Shown: positions 53,388 through 62,263 of the stretch, in pieces
How positions within the stretch are numbered: position 1 is the stretch's first letter
Layout of the letters: each line of letters starts with the position of its first letter
Source: Altibacter sp.
GTDB lineage: Bacteria; Bacteroidota; Bacteroidia; Flavobacteriales; Flavobacteriaceae
NCBI RefSeq assembly: GCF_019913785.1
Contig: NZ_JAIOHK010000072.1
Coordinates: forward strand, 1-64,000
DNA: 64,000 nt
Reading direction: 5' to 3'
Notes under the pieces: generated by a model
Told to the model about the DNA's origin: nothing
Database searches by the model: none
Seen by the model: only the letters and a program-made list of their open reading frames with translations
Translations under genes and position numbers: made by a program

Positions 53388-56300
53388 GTATTTTCCTTTT
53401 GTTTAAAGATAATAAGTTTGTCGTCCTTATAGACAATCTTAGGCTTCAAAAAGTGTTTATTTTCTGAATTGTTTGCTTGAAAGGCTGATTCTTCTGAAGC
53501 ATTAATAATAAATGTATCGGCAGCATGAGCCAGTGCCTCTTCTTTATTGTTCAGAAGTTGAATTCTATTGTAGTGTGAGAAGATAAAACTATTCCTCACA
53601 ATACTTCTGTTTGTTTCATCTTCGATATAGCTGTATATTTTTCGTTCTGCACTATCCAAAAGAAGTAGAAAATCTAATTGCCCGAAACCATCGGATAAGT
53701 TGACGATCGAACTCTTTTTACCAACGACATCCACAATTTTTGCATAGGCAAGCTTGCGTTCATTTAAGTCTTTCTTTACACGACTATAAAGCCCATCTCC
53801 CTTATAGCGATAGTCATTTTTTATCACTGAATGAAAATAAGTTTCATCCTCGATCTCATTTCTTAATTTTTCGAATTGAGATCTGAAAAACGCCCCAATA
53901 CTTTTTGTTTGTTCCTTATATGATGCCCCATAGGAAATGTCTTCAGAAGAAATACGATGCAGAATTTTTATAGTAATACTTCCATCGCGAATCACAAAAC
54001 TGCCTTTAGGAAGCACTTCAGAATTTCCGTGAATTAATACCGGAATAAGATCCAAGTTCAGTTTTTCAGCAAGAAAAAACGCCCCCTTATGAAAACGTCT
54101 TATCTTATTGGTAGTAGATCTCGTCCCCTCCGGAAAGGCCATTAACGAATACCCTTGCGCAACCTTTTGACGCAGTTGTTCTACTCCGTTTTCAATGCCT
54201 CCCGAAACCGGATAAAAACCAGCCATTTGTACCGCTTTTCCAAAAATTGGCGAATTATACACCCAGTCATTTACCAAGAAAATAATTTTGGGATGAAGCA
54301 TGCCCACTGCAAGGATATCCAAAAAAGAAGTGTGATTCGCAATGATAATTCCGGGTTTTGTAAACGTCTCTCCGCCCGTATTAATAATACGTTTTTTTAC
54401 AAAGGGATTGGTGTATAAAACCGATTTCATAAATTTTGAAATAACCTTATGAAACACACGCATTTTTACTTTTTTACGCAGTGGTATTATTGGCATGAAA
54501 AGCGCACTAAAAACAGAAAGACACAGGCCTCCCAGACCGTAATAAGTAAACGAAAGAACTGAATGCACAAGAAGCCTCAAAGATATAGGTCGTTTGGTTT
54601 TACTTCCAATAAACAATATAAACAGCAGGGGTTGGATCGTAAAAGAAACAAACATCGCCGAAAATATTCCTATGATAGAAACTACAGAAATGGAATACAG
54701 GGCGGGGTGTTGGGCAAAGATTAAGACTCCAACGCCCAATATTGTTGTGATTACAGAAAGGATTATCGAAGTTTTATGAGTTGCAAGCGTTTTTTCTCCG
54801 GTCCTATATTCCTTGAGCATACCTGTTGTCACAAAGATGCTGTAATCGATCCCCAGACCAAATATAAATGTTGAAATTATAATATTGAAGATATTAAACT
54901 CCAGGCCTACCAAGCCCATAACGCCAATGGTGATTACCCAGGTAAGAAGTATGGGAATTGCAGTGACCAGTGTGAGCGAAAAACTTCGGAAAAACAACAG
55001 TAGTAGTATCAACACCGCAAGGATGGAATATCCAATCAGGCTATTAAAATCATTTTTAAGATTTCCCAACAGCGTTTCATTCATCTCCTGTCTATCTATG
55101 ACCAGCGTCTGCGGCCTTTTCTTAAAAGCTTGTTTCACTGCTTTCGCATTTCCATCATCCACCTTCACCAAACTTGTCACCGTTGTTAAATCAGTTTCCT
55201 CATTGACAAAATCGTCTATCGAAAAGGTGTCAAAAGCCTTGTAATCTTCCAAATTCATAGGACTGAAATCGGACCCTAAAAGAGCGTAAAACGAATTGAA
55301 TGTAGTTGGTTTAAAACCAAAGGTTGCTCCACTTTCAATGAGATGGGTTTTGGTCTGCTCAACGACTTCAGGATTCCAAAATTCCTTCCAGGTTGCAATC
55401 TGTTTTCTCTGAATTTCTTCGGAATGAATTAATGCTCCAACCGAGCTAAAACTAATTATCGCTCCTTCTTCTTTTAACTCCTGTAGCTTCCTAAAAACAC
55501 TGTCGTTCTCCAAAAGCGCTTCTTCTGTATTTTTTCCGAAGCTGGCCAGATAAATGGATTTAGATTCTAAATTGGTAAGCGCATCTAAATTTGCCCTTGC
55601 TTGAGTAGCGGTGGCAGGTTCAAAATTTAATTTTGAGATATCTTTGTTGAAGACAGTATTCTTATATGTAAATGCACTAATCGCCACCAGAACAGTAACG
55701 AGCCCAATAAGCCACTTGTTTTTGTGAAAATTGTATGCAGAAATTCTATCCAACACAGTGGCCTTAACCGATTTACTTCCACCACCTTTATAGACAAGCG
55801 GAATAAATATCAAGGCAAAGACCGAAGCGCCTATTACACTTACCGCTGCAAAAATTCCCAAATCCTGCAAGGCTTGTGATTCTAAAAAAAGTAGGCATAA
55901 AAATGCCAAGGCAGTCGTTAAACTGCTCATTAAAATGGGCTTGGTAATTTCGCTATAGAGTCGTTCGATGGATTCGTTGTTTCGAATGTGCGTTAGAATA
56001 TGCAGGGAATAATCTAGGGTAACTCCAAGAAGCACCGATCCTATACCCAGAGACACGGCAGATATTTCTGTTCTTACCAGATTAAGAAAAGCCACCGATA
56101 GCAATCCTCCAAAAATTGTTGGGGTAAAAAGTATAAGAGGAATTGTAAGTTTTCTATAAAAAACAATAAAAATAAGCATGAGCATTGTGAGCGCTATTCC
56201 TACTGTGAATTGTATATCTTTTTTGATCTGTTGCGCATTTGCCACCGCAATCAATGCCGCACCAAAATATTCGCTATAGGCCCTACTTTCAAACGAAGTA

Positions 56301-57019
56301 TTTAGCTGTTCCTGAATTGTATTTAACTTTTCAGCAAATACCGAATTCTGCGATGTTTCACTGGATGGAAAGCTTGGAGTTATAAAAATCAAGAGATTCT
56401 TTTCGTCCTTACTCAATAAAAATCCGTCTCTTAAGGTAAATTGATCACCAATGGCCAATTGCCGCATTTTTTGCATGGCCATAAAAGAAATCCCCAGTGG
56501 ATCTCTTAACAGTGATTTTTTTGCAATAATTCCCGAAGGACTTATAAGTGTCTTGTAATTGGTCTCGGTGATCTGTGCAATACTGTCTTTGGAAAGTTTA
56601 TTTTCAATGGTTTTATAATCGGTTTCATCGAGAAAAAGAGGCGCATTTTGATATAATAAATCGAGTGTAGTTTCTATAGACGGATCGTCTACTTTTCCCT
56701 GAATGTCTTTTATATACGTCGCTGCATGCGTGTCAATGCTGTCGAGAAAGTCCTGCGCATATTTAACGAGGTCATCAGGAGTTCCTCCCTCACGACTTTG
56801 AATATTTACGATAATCTTGTCGGTGAAATTAACCGATTTCAATATTCGCTGAATGTTTTGTGTCTTGCTATTTGAAGGAATGAGCTTAGAAATATCCTCT
56901 TCAAACCGAATTTTTGATGCGAAAAACCCCAGCGCACTTACCAAAAGCAAGACGCAAATAAGAGACAAGACCTTATTTTTAGATATGAAACGATATGCGC
57001 TGTAGCACCAACTATTCAT
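53384..57019 (-). CDS. MMPL exporter fused to PlsC acyltransferase and a C-terminal domain
   Basis: A 1211-residue, three-part protein. Residues about 1-820 are an MMPL/RND-type exporter: two halves, each with membrane helices and a periplasmic loop (FEEDISKLIPSNSKTQ in the first). Residues about 840-1050 are a glycerophosphate/lipid acyltransferase with NHTSFLDIL (near 893) and FPEGTRS (near 963). The last about 140 residues (IVDVVGKKSSIVNLSDGFG onward) look like a Rossmann-type, perhaps degenerate methyltransferase, domain. The exporter could flip an acylated product that the acyltransferase supplies. It overlaps the GT2 gene by 8 bases and the oxidoreductase by 4 (TTGA). MMPL and acyltransferase genes occur in flexirubin/aryl-polyene clusters. 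Confidence 0.9.
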   Translation of the reverse strand: MNSWCYSAYRFISKNKVLSLICVLLLVSALGFFASKIRFEEDISKLIPSNSKTQNIQRILKSVNFTDKIIVNIQSREGGTPDDLVKYAQDFLDSIDTHAATYIKDIQGKVDDPSIETTLDLLYQNAPLFLDETDYKTIENKLSKDSIAQITETNYKTLISPSGIIAKKSLLRDPLGISFMAMQKMRQLAIGDQFTLRDGFLLSKDEKNLLIFITPSFPSSETSQNSVFAEKLNTIQEQLNTSFESRAYSEYFGAALIAVANAQQIKKDIQFTVGIALTMLMLIFIVFYRKLTIPLILFTPTIFGGLLSVAFLNLVRTEISAVSLGIGSVLLGVTLDYSLHILTHIRNNESIERLYSEITKPILMSSLTTALAFLCLLFLESQALQDLGIFAAVSVIGASVFALIFIPLVYKGGGSKSVKATVLDRISAYNFHKNKWLIGLVTVLVAISAFTYKNTVFNKDISKLNFEPATATQARANLDALTNLESKSIYLASFGKNTEEALLENDSVFRKLQELKEEGAIISFSSVGALIHSEEIQRKQIATWKEFWNPEVVEQTKTHLIESGATFGFKPTTFNSFYALLGSDFSPMNLEDYKAFDTFSIDDFVNEETDLTTVTSLVKVDDGNAKAVKQAFKKRPQTLVIDRQEMNETLLGNLKNDFNSLIGYSILAVLILLLLFFRSFSLTLVTAIPILLTWVITIGVMGLVGLEFNIFNIIISTFIFGLGIDYSIFVTTGMLKEYRTGEKTLATHKTSIILSVITTILGVGVLIFAQHPALYSISVVSIIGIFSAMFVSFTIQPLLFILFIGSKTKRPISLRLLVHSVLSFTYYGLGGLCLSVFSALFMPIIPLRKKVKMRVFHKVISKFMKSVLYTNPFVKKRIINTGGETFTKPGIIIANHTSFLDILAVGMLHPKIIFLVNDWVYNSPIFGKAVQMAGFYPVSGGIENGVEQLRQKVAQGYSLMAFPEGTRSTTNKIRRFHKGAFFLAEKLNLDLIPVLIHGNSEVLPKGSFVIRDGSITIKILHRISSEDISYGASYKEQTKSIGAFFRSQFEKLRNEIEDETYFHSVIKNDYRYKGDGLYSRVKKDLNERKLAYAKIVDVVGKKSSIVNLSDGFGQLDFLLLLDSAERKIYSYIEDETNRSIVRNSFIFSHYNRIQLLNNKEEALAHAADTFIINASEESAFQANNSENKHFLKPKIVYKDDKLIIFKQKENT

Positions 57020-58208
57020 TTACCACTATTTTTTGCTTTCCATTAAACAGCATTAAGATAAGATATCCCAGAAGCCCGAGAACGATAGACGATAGAATTG
57101 CCAGAGAGAAGCTACCCACTATATAGGTTTTAAGGTGTTTCATTACTTCAAAATTCTGGGTCATTTCTTCCATGGTATAGGAATATGTTTCACCCAGTAC
57201 AAACTGTCCCATTTTGGAGCTGGCATAAAGAACAAACGGAATAAACGGAGGTAGGCTAACGTTGGAGAAGGTAAATGCGATCGCTTTATTCAGCTTAAAA
57301 AGTATGGCAAGAAAGATCACGATGATGGTGTGAAAACCCCAAAAAGGCGTTAATCCAATAAATACACCAAGGGCGATGGAGAGTGCTTTTTTTTTGGGAG
57401 CATCTTTATTTCCCAAAAAATCTTCCATGATAAATCTTTTAAAACCCTTCTTTTTCAGTTTTTTGATAATATCCCTAGGCAGAATGTAGATAAAGGTCAA
57501 AATGACCAGACAGGTATTTAAAATACTAATTCTGGTAAAATCTTTAAAAGGCCTAAAATGAGAAACTCTTTCGGATTCGTCATAGGACACTTTTATCGGC
57601 ACATTCTTCACCAAAGTACCTTGCCAGGCTGCTCTAACGATGACTTCTATTTCGAATTCAAATTTTTTGGTGTAAAACTTAAGATGTTTTAAATGACCTA
57701 TGGGATAGAGTCGGAATCCCGATTGCGTATCCTGTAATCGAATGCCCGTCTCTACCCAATACCAAAAATTCGAGAATTTATTGCCAAAGCTGCTTTTTTT
57801 TGGCACGCCCTCTTGAGACATATTTCGAGCTCCAATTAGCAGCACATTCTTGTTTTCTTCATTTTCTAGTGCTTCTACAAATACCTGGATGTCTTCAGGA
57901 AAATGTTGGCCGTCACTATCGATGGTAATTGCATACTGAAACCCTAATTTTTCGGCCTGTTTAAATCCAAGTCGAAGGGCGTTCCCCTTTCCTTTATTTT
58001 TAGGAAGTGTTATTTGTTGGAGTTGTGGGTAGTCTTTTAAAATTACAGCTGTACTATCTGTTGAACCGTCGTTTACAATAATAATATCTTTCGTAAACAC
58101 AAGGACTCCGTCAATTACTCTTTTCAACGTCTTGTAATTATTGTAAGTAGGAATAATTACACAGCATTGCAATGCCTTAAGTCTTGTATTAATTGCGTTT
58201 AGCTTCAT
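57012..58208 (-). CDS. Glycosyltransferase family 2 fused to DUF2062
   Basis: A 398-residue protein: an N-terminal GT-A fold glycosyltransferase (CVIIPTYNNYKTLKRVI, IVNDGSTDSTAVILKD, then the DSDGQHF metal site near residue 99), and a C-terminal DUF2062 membrane region (about residues 265-390) with at least three helices (ALSIALGVFIGLTPFWGFH and others). The GT2 half resembles dolichol-phosphate mannosyltransferases, which transfer sugars to lipid-linked acceptors at the membrane. DUF2062 fusions of this kind are seen in flexirubin/aryl-polyene clusters. It overlaps the MMPL gene by 8 bases; 137 bases separate it from the gene upstream and hold no clear promoter. Confidence 0.88.
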   Translation of the reverse strand: MKLNAINTRLKALQCCVIIPTYNNYKTLKRVIDGVLVFTKDIIIVNDGSTDSTAVILKDYPQLQQITLPKNKGKGNALRLGFKQAEKLGFQYAITIDSDGQHFPEDIQVFVEALENEENKNVLLIGARNMSQEGVPKKSSFGNKFSNFWYWVETGIRLQDTQSGFRLYPIGHLKHLKFYTKKFEFEIEVIVRAAWQGTLVKNVPIKVSYDESERVSHFRPFKDFTRISILNTCLVILTFIYILPRDIIKKLKKKGFKRFIMEDFLGNKDAPKKKALSIALGVFIGLTPFWGFHTIIVIFLAILFKLNKAIAFTFSNVSLPPFIPFVLYASSKMGQFVLGETYSYTMEEMTQNFEVMKHLKTYIVGSFSLAILSSIVLGLLGYLILMLFNGKQKIVVNE

Positions 58209-58345
58209 TTAATGGCTCCCTTGAAATTTTACAATTACACAAGAGGTGTACGTTGTTGAATAGCGAGTAAAAATAGACATTCAATTACGAAGTATCAAAC
58301 TTTAAACACTAATGAATATAGAAAATTAGTTGGGAATTCGGCCTA

Positions 58346-58834
58346 TTAAAACAGATCTTTTTCTTCGGAAGTAAAGGAATTGGATTGCTGAATAAATGAC
58401 CGAACAAACACCTTCACTTCGTTTGAAGAAGTGGTGCCAAAATGATCGATTATAAACTGTTTGTCTTCGGCCAAGTTTTGTTGAAACTTTAAAAATTTTG
58501 GCGTATTTTCTTGAACGCTCATTCGCAATACCCGAATTTCGATATTATTCGGATTTGCATTGGCTGCAAAATTAAGCATGGCAGCACCTTCTTTAAAATA
58601 GCTTTTTTTCTCCTGTTTGCCTTTGGTGTACTTTGCCATTAATGTTAAAACGGCGCCCTTGTACGCGACCAGTACTTTATCATCGGTCTTTTTTACTTCG
58701 GCCAATTCTTTAAAAAGCAAGGCGGTCGCTTCCTTATTTTCCGAAGCTTTAATATAAGCCGTTCTTAATTCGCTTAATTCGGGCAAAAATGCAGTGCAGA
58801 AACAGATGAACAATATGGAAACCGCCAATTTCAT
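58346..58834 (-). CDS. Unknown exported protein of the polyene cluster
   Basis: A 162-residue protein with a signal peptide (residues 1-16) and an otherwise helical body (about 25-160) rich in Lys, Glu and Phe (ANPNNIEIRVLRMSVQENTPKFL). I do not recognise a domain. Its ATG overlaps the stop of the dehydratase gene (TAATG), so it belongs to the cluster. Position next to a 3-hydroxyacyl-ACP dehydratase and a GT2 gene suggests a periplasmic helper. It is a candidate for a new accessory family. Confidence 0.7.
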   Translation of the reverse strand: MKLAVSILFICFCTAFLPELSELRTAYIKASENKEATALLFKELAEVKKTDDKVLVAYKGAVLTLMAKYTKGKQEKKSYFKEGAAMLNFAANANPNNIEIRVLRMSVQENTPKFLKFQQNLAEDKQFIIDHFGTTSSNEVKVFVRSFIQQSNSFTSEEKDLF

Positions 58835-59202
58835 TAGTCAACTATTTTAAAGGTGGCACTTAATTTCAATGCTTCGGTATCGTTGAACGAAGTGATGTTT
58901 TTAACCTTTACCTCATCGCCATCTTCACTTATTAGCAAGTCGAGATTCAAAACAGGATTCACGTCCGGGTTTATAATGGTCATAAATTTAATGTTGGAAG
59001 AAACCGATAGGAATAGCTTCTTATCTATAGCCTCTTCGGTGAGTTCTTTGATGATTTGAATCATACAAACTCCCGGCATGATAGGATTTCCCGGAAAATG
59101 ACCCTTAAAAATATCATGGTCCTTATTTAATCGCACTGTGGCCTTTACGCCTTCTGCAGATTGCTCTAGGGCAATCACACTATACAATTCTTCTATTAGC
59201 AT
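58834..59202 (-). CDS. 3-hydroxyacyl-ACP dehydratase-like hotdog protein
   Basis: A 122-residue hotdog-fold protein with the FabA/FabZ-type active-site stretch GHFPGNPIMPGVCMIQ (His35). It would dehydrate the 3-hydroxyacyl-ACP made by the ketosynthase and an unseen ketoreductase, so repeated cycles give conjugated double bonds. The protein is a little shorter than FabZ (about 150). Its gene abuts the lipoprotein gene (one base) and overlaps the unknown gene by one base. No ketoreductase gene lies in the window. Confidence 0.88.
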   Translation of the reverse strand: MLIEELYSVIALEQSAEGVKATVRLNKDHDIFKGHFPGNPIMPGVCMIQIIKELTEEAIDKKLFLSVSSNIKFMTIINPDVNPVLNLDLLISEDGDEVKVKNITSFNDTEALKLSATFKIVD

Positions 59203-59826
59203 TTAGTCATTTTTGATATAGTCCAAATCAATGAACAGTTTTATATTATGATGCTGTATGGTAATCTGTTGGGCTATTTCCTTTGCTTCGGAATAAAATA
59301 CAATCTCAAACTTCTCTTTCCTTTTTGAAGCATTTATTATGCGCTCGAGTCTGTTTTCGACACTGTTAAAAAAATAATAGGCATCTCTTTTCCCACCTTC
59401 CGATTTGTAAACCGAATGACTGTCTGAAACAAATTGCTCACTCACTTTACTATTTTCAGAAATTAATAATTTAAAATCTTGCCGAAGCGTATTGACCAAT
59501 ATTTTCTTATTTAAATCTTCAACAATAAAATTTAGGGTAAAGGTATCACCTTCATAGAGAAAATCAAATACCTTACTTCCAAACTCGGTGGTAAACACCA
59601 CACGATGTATATTTTTCGATAGTTTTTTTACAATTAAGATCCCTCCAAAGTACCTGCCGTATACCTCAATTTTCGCCTTATAAACATAATCGGTCGCTTC
59701 GTTTGCAAAATACGGATTCACAATTGCGGTTGTGGTAAGAGGTGCAATTCTCAATCCTTCGGTGGTTTTTAAAGCACAGGAAGACAGGGTCGCGATTGAA
59801 AGAAAACTAATTAGTAAAAACCGCAT
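59203..59826 (-). CDS. Lipoprotein of the polyene cluster, unknown function
   Basis: A 207-residue lipoprotein (lipobox ATLSSC, Cys17). The rest is predominantly beta-type with Lys and Phe (VYKAKIEVYGRYFGGILIVKKL) and a helical segment near residue 160 (LERIINASKRKEKFEIVFYS). It might be an outer-membrane acceptor (LolB-like) for the LolA-like carrier encoded directly upstream: LolB is a lipoprotein of this size with a similar fold. I infer this from position and size; I cannot see a diagnostic motif. It overlaps the LolA-like gene by 20 bases. Confidence 0.72.
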   Translation of the reverse strand: MRFLLISFLSIATLSSCALKTTEGLRIAPLTTTAIVNPYFANEATDYVYKAKIEVYGRYFGGILIVKKLSKNIHRVVFTTEFGSKVFDFLYEGDTFTLNFIVEDLNKKILVNTLRQDFKLLISENSKVSEQFVSDSHSVYKSEGGKRDAYYFFNSVENRLERIINASKRKEKFEIVFYSEAKEIAQQITIQHHNIKLFIDLDYIKND

Positions 59827-60436
59827 CGCTTAAGCTGCTATTTAGCGTCCTGTTTTTAAAAATAATCTTAGTGAAATCGCCCGAAGGCTCTATCATTTTA
59901 ACTTCGATTACGCCTCCGTCATCCCTATCAAACACCAGCTCAAAGGAAGCAATATAGTTCGCAATTTTCTTGTCATATGGCTTAAAGATGGCCTTATTCA
60001 TATTTGTGGTTTTTAGGTAGGAGATTTTAAAATCTTCATCCTTGAATAAGGTGCCCTTTACACTGTTTACAATGAGTTCGTTCAGCTTTTTAAAAAGTTT
60101 ACTGCTCCCAATATCTACCGAACTCTTAGTTCCCCCATCATTAATCAACATTTGGTCGTCTTTAAAAATAACACTGTACTGATAGGGTGTTGTATATTCC
60201 CATTTAACCCATCCGGGGGCCTTAAATGCCAATTTACCGGAGGTCTCAATATCATTGTCCAAAAAATCCAAATGCTTGTACTGCACGAAATCACTTTTAA
60301 TGGTCGACGTAGCCTTCGATGTAGCTTCTACCATACTCTTAAAAGCGGCAATTTCTGCTTGATTCATAGGGGTTTCCTGAGCCAATAAGGTGACTGGGAA
60401 AATCAAGCATAGTAGGATAAGAAATGACTTATGCAT
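59807..60436 (-). CDS. LolA-like periplasmic carrier protein
   Basis: A 209-residue exported protein (signal peptide MHKSFLILLCLIFPVTLLAQ) of the LolA-like family: the N-terminal FKSMVEATSKATSTIKSDF, a GKLAFKAPGWVKWEYTTPY beta-rich core, and FKNRTLNSSLSDAVFTN at the end. LolA carries lipoproteins through the periplasm; LolA-like proteins in aryl-polyene and flexirubin clusters are thought to carry the lipidic product. The frame begins at TTG 60445, but the ATG at 60436 starts the signal peptide, so I use it. It overlaps the deacetylase gene by 8 bases and the lipoprotein gene by 20. Confidence 0.85.
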   Translation of the reverse strand: MHKSFLILLCLIFPVTLLAQETPMNQAEIAAFKSMVEATSKATSTIKSDFVQYKHLDFLDNDIETSGKLAFKAPGWVKWEYTTPYQYSVIFKDDQMLINDGGTKSSVDIGSSKLFKKLNELIVNSVKGTLFKDEDFKISYLKTTNMNKAIFKPYDKKIANYIASFELVFDRDDGGVIEVKMIEPSGDFTKIIFKNRTLNSSLSDAVFTN

Positions 60437-61205
60437 AGGGTTCAATATTGAGCAATTGATCTACAGTGACCGATTTCAAATGGTTTGTCTGCAAAAATAG
60501 CAATAACTGTTCCAATACGGCGATTGTTTTTTTACTGCTGTCGTGAAGTAAGATAATATCCCCTTTTTGCAGGTTGCGAGTGATTCTCTTAAAAATGATT
60601 GCTTCTGAAAGCATGGTGGTATCAAAAGATCTTTTACTCCATCCAATAGACGTTAGGCCGGTCACTTTGAGCGCTTTTTTTATGTTTGGATTCGTTATTC
60701 CGAAGGCAGGGCGGTACAGTTTCAGTGCTAGTCCCAAAGTATCTTTCACAACTTTATTGGTCTGCTCCAATTCTTGAACAACTTTTTCCGAAGAAAAAAA
60801 CCCAAAGGCATAAGCATGTGAATAGGTATGATTACCAATAGTATGCCCTTCAGATAGTATTTGCTGAACAATCTCCGGATGGGATTCCAAATTTTTGCCT
60901 ACACAGAAAAAAGTAGCTTTTGCCTCATGCTTTTTCAGAAGGGATAAAACAGCAGGTGTAAATTGAGGGTTTGGGCCGTCATCGAAAGTAATGGACACCC
61001 AATTCTCGGTCATGTGTTTATTTTTATTCAGAGACGGTAGATGGTAATTCCAACCTATAAATGCAGATCCCATCGCAGTGATCAAAAGCCAACTAAGCCC
61101 TAAAATAACGTAATAAATCCAATCGAACGCAATCAAAAAATTGATGAAAAGCAGCAGCACCGCTACACCCAGCGTAATTTTGTTTATGGTATTAAACTTT
61201 AGCAT
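60429..61205 (-). CDS. Polysaccharide deacetylase (NodB family)
   Basis: A 258-residue membrane-anchored deacetylase: two N-terminal helices (about residues 11-28 and 31-50) and a NodB domain with motif 1 TFDDGPNP (Asp75, Asp76) and the zinc histidines in GNHTYSHAY (His126, His130). The catalytic triad region LYRPAFGITN (near residue 165) and LLHDSSKKT (near 225) are recognisable. It would remove N- or O-acetyl groups from a carbohydrate at the cell surface. It overlaps the CLF gene by 7 bases and the LolA-like gene by 8. Confidence 0.9.
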   Translation of the reverse strand: MLKFNTINKITLGVAVLLLFINFLIAFDWIYYVILGLSWLLITAMGSAFIGWNYHLPSLNKNKHMTENWVSITFDDGPNPQFTPAVLSLLKKHEAKATFFCVGKNLESHPEIVQQILSEGHTIGNHTYSHAYAFGFFSSEKVVQELEQTNKVVKDTLGLALKLYRPAFGITNPNIKKALKVTGLTSIGWSKRSFDTTMLSEAIIFKRITRNLQKGDIILLHDSSKKTIAVLEQLLLFLQTNHLKSVTVDQLLNIEPYA

Positions 61206-62263
61206 TTTTGCAAAAGTACGAAACTGTGGTTCTGACCTCTGTATTGGTTGTACAGCAAAATTCTATTCAATTTTGAAGATGTTATTGAATTCAGTTTTGT
61301 GTCCTCGGGAATTTGCTGAAACTTCAATATTTTGGACGCTAACCAAACACCAAATGAAGATGCGGTATTGAATTCCCCGCTTAGATGTTTGTAGTACGCT
61401 TGTGGGATTTTTGAAAACAAACCATCGCTTAACTCGCGATAATAGGTATCAAAAACAACATCTCCGTTATTCCCCATGACCAACAAATCGATATCCTCCA
61501 CCTTTAGCTCCGCAGTGGCTAAAAAGCGTTCCATCGATTGTGAAAGATCTTCCTTATCGAGCGTATTCAAAATATCAACCGCCAAAAGTTCGGCGTAGGC
61601 TCCTTCTTTCTTCTGATTTGAAAGAACAAAAAAGTTTGCACCTTCACCAAAGACTGCACCTTCGGTATTCGATTCAAGTAATCGTGCCGACGACACCATT
61701 TCGGCTTTAATATGATGCACTAATTTATGAATCTTCACCGTATGTGCTCCTAACTCATCCACACCACCTACCAAAATAGTTTCGGCTTCTTCCATAGCCA
61801 ATTGTAACTGGGCATCCAGTAAGGCCGATTCGAACGAAATACTCGAATGCACATAGGTAAAATTATATCCTTTACATTCCAGATCGAGTGCAATTTGTCC
61901 ACCTACCGTATTGTGTGTAGATTGAATAAAAGAAGTTGGCGTTAAATACTCCTCCTTGTTGTCGATAATAGCACTGACAAATTTTTCTGATTCCACTAAA
62001 CAACCCATCCCAGTACCAGTGATAATTGCATCCACCGAATCTAGACCCGCATCGCTCAATGCAATTTTGGATGCAACAATACCCATCTTAATTCCTTTTG
62101 CCATTCTCCGAGCCGCAGCAGGTGGAATATAGTCTTTATAAGCAGGGTCGATGGCCGGGACCACATTGGCTTCATAGATCTCAATTTCATCCAAAAATTG
62201 GCTGTTATCAAAGGTTTTTTGGCAGGAGACTGAACCCACGCTTTGTATAAAAACTCGCTTCAT
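61199..62263 (-). CDS. Degenerate ketosynthase (chain length factor-like)
   Basis: A 354-residue thiolase-fold protein related to beta-ketoacyl-ACP synthases, but with every active-site residue changed: the Cys segment reads VHSSISFES (no Cys, Ser about 141), the His of NAHGTxTG is replaced (MGNNGDVV), and the second His is in a segment reading YKHLSGEFNTASS. It is next to the intact ketosynthase and overlaps it (TAATG), so it is probably the chain-length-factor partner of a heterodimer, as in aryl-polyene KS-CLF pairs. I start it at ATG 62263, since the frame upstream lies inside the ketosynthase gene. Confidence 0.82.
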   Translation of the reverse strand: MKRVFIQSVGSVSCQKTFDNSQFLDEIEIYEANVVPAIDPAYKDYIPPAAARRMAKGIKMGIVASKIALSDAGLDSVDAIITGTGMGCLVESEKFVSAIIDNKEEYLTPTSFIQSTHNTVGGQIALDLECKGYNFTYVHSSISFESALLDAQLQLAMEEAETILVGGVDELGAHTVKIHKLVHHIKAEMVSSARLLESNTEGAVFGEGANFFVLSNQKKEGAYAELLAVDILNTLDKEDLSQSMERFLATAELKVEDIDLLVMGNNGDVVFDTYYRELSDGLFSKIPQAYYKHLSGEFNTASSFGVWLASKILKFQQIPEDTKLNSITSSKLNRILLYNQYRGQNHSFVLLQKC

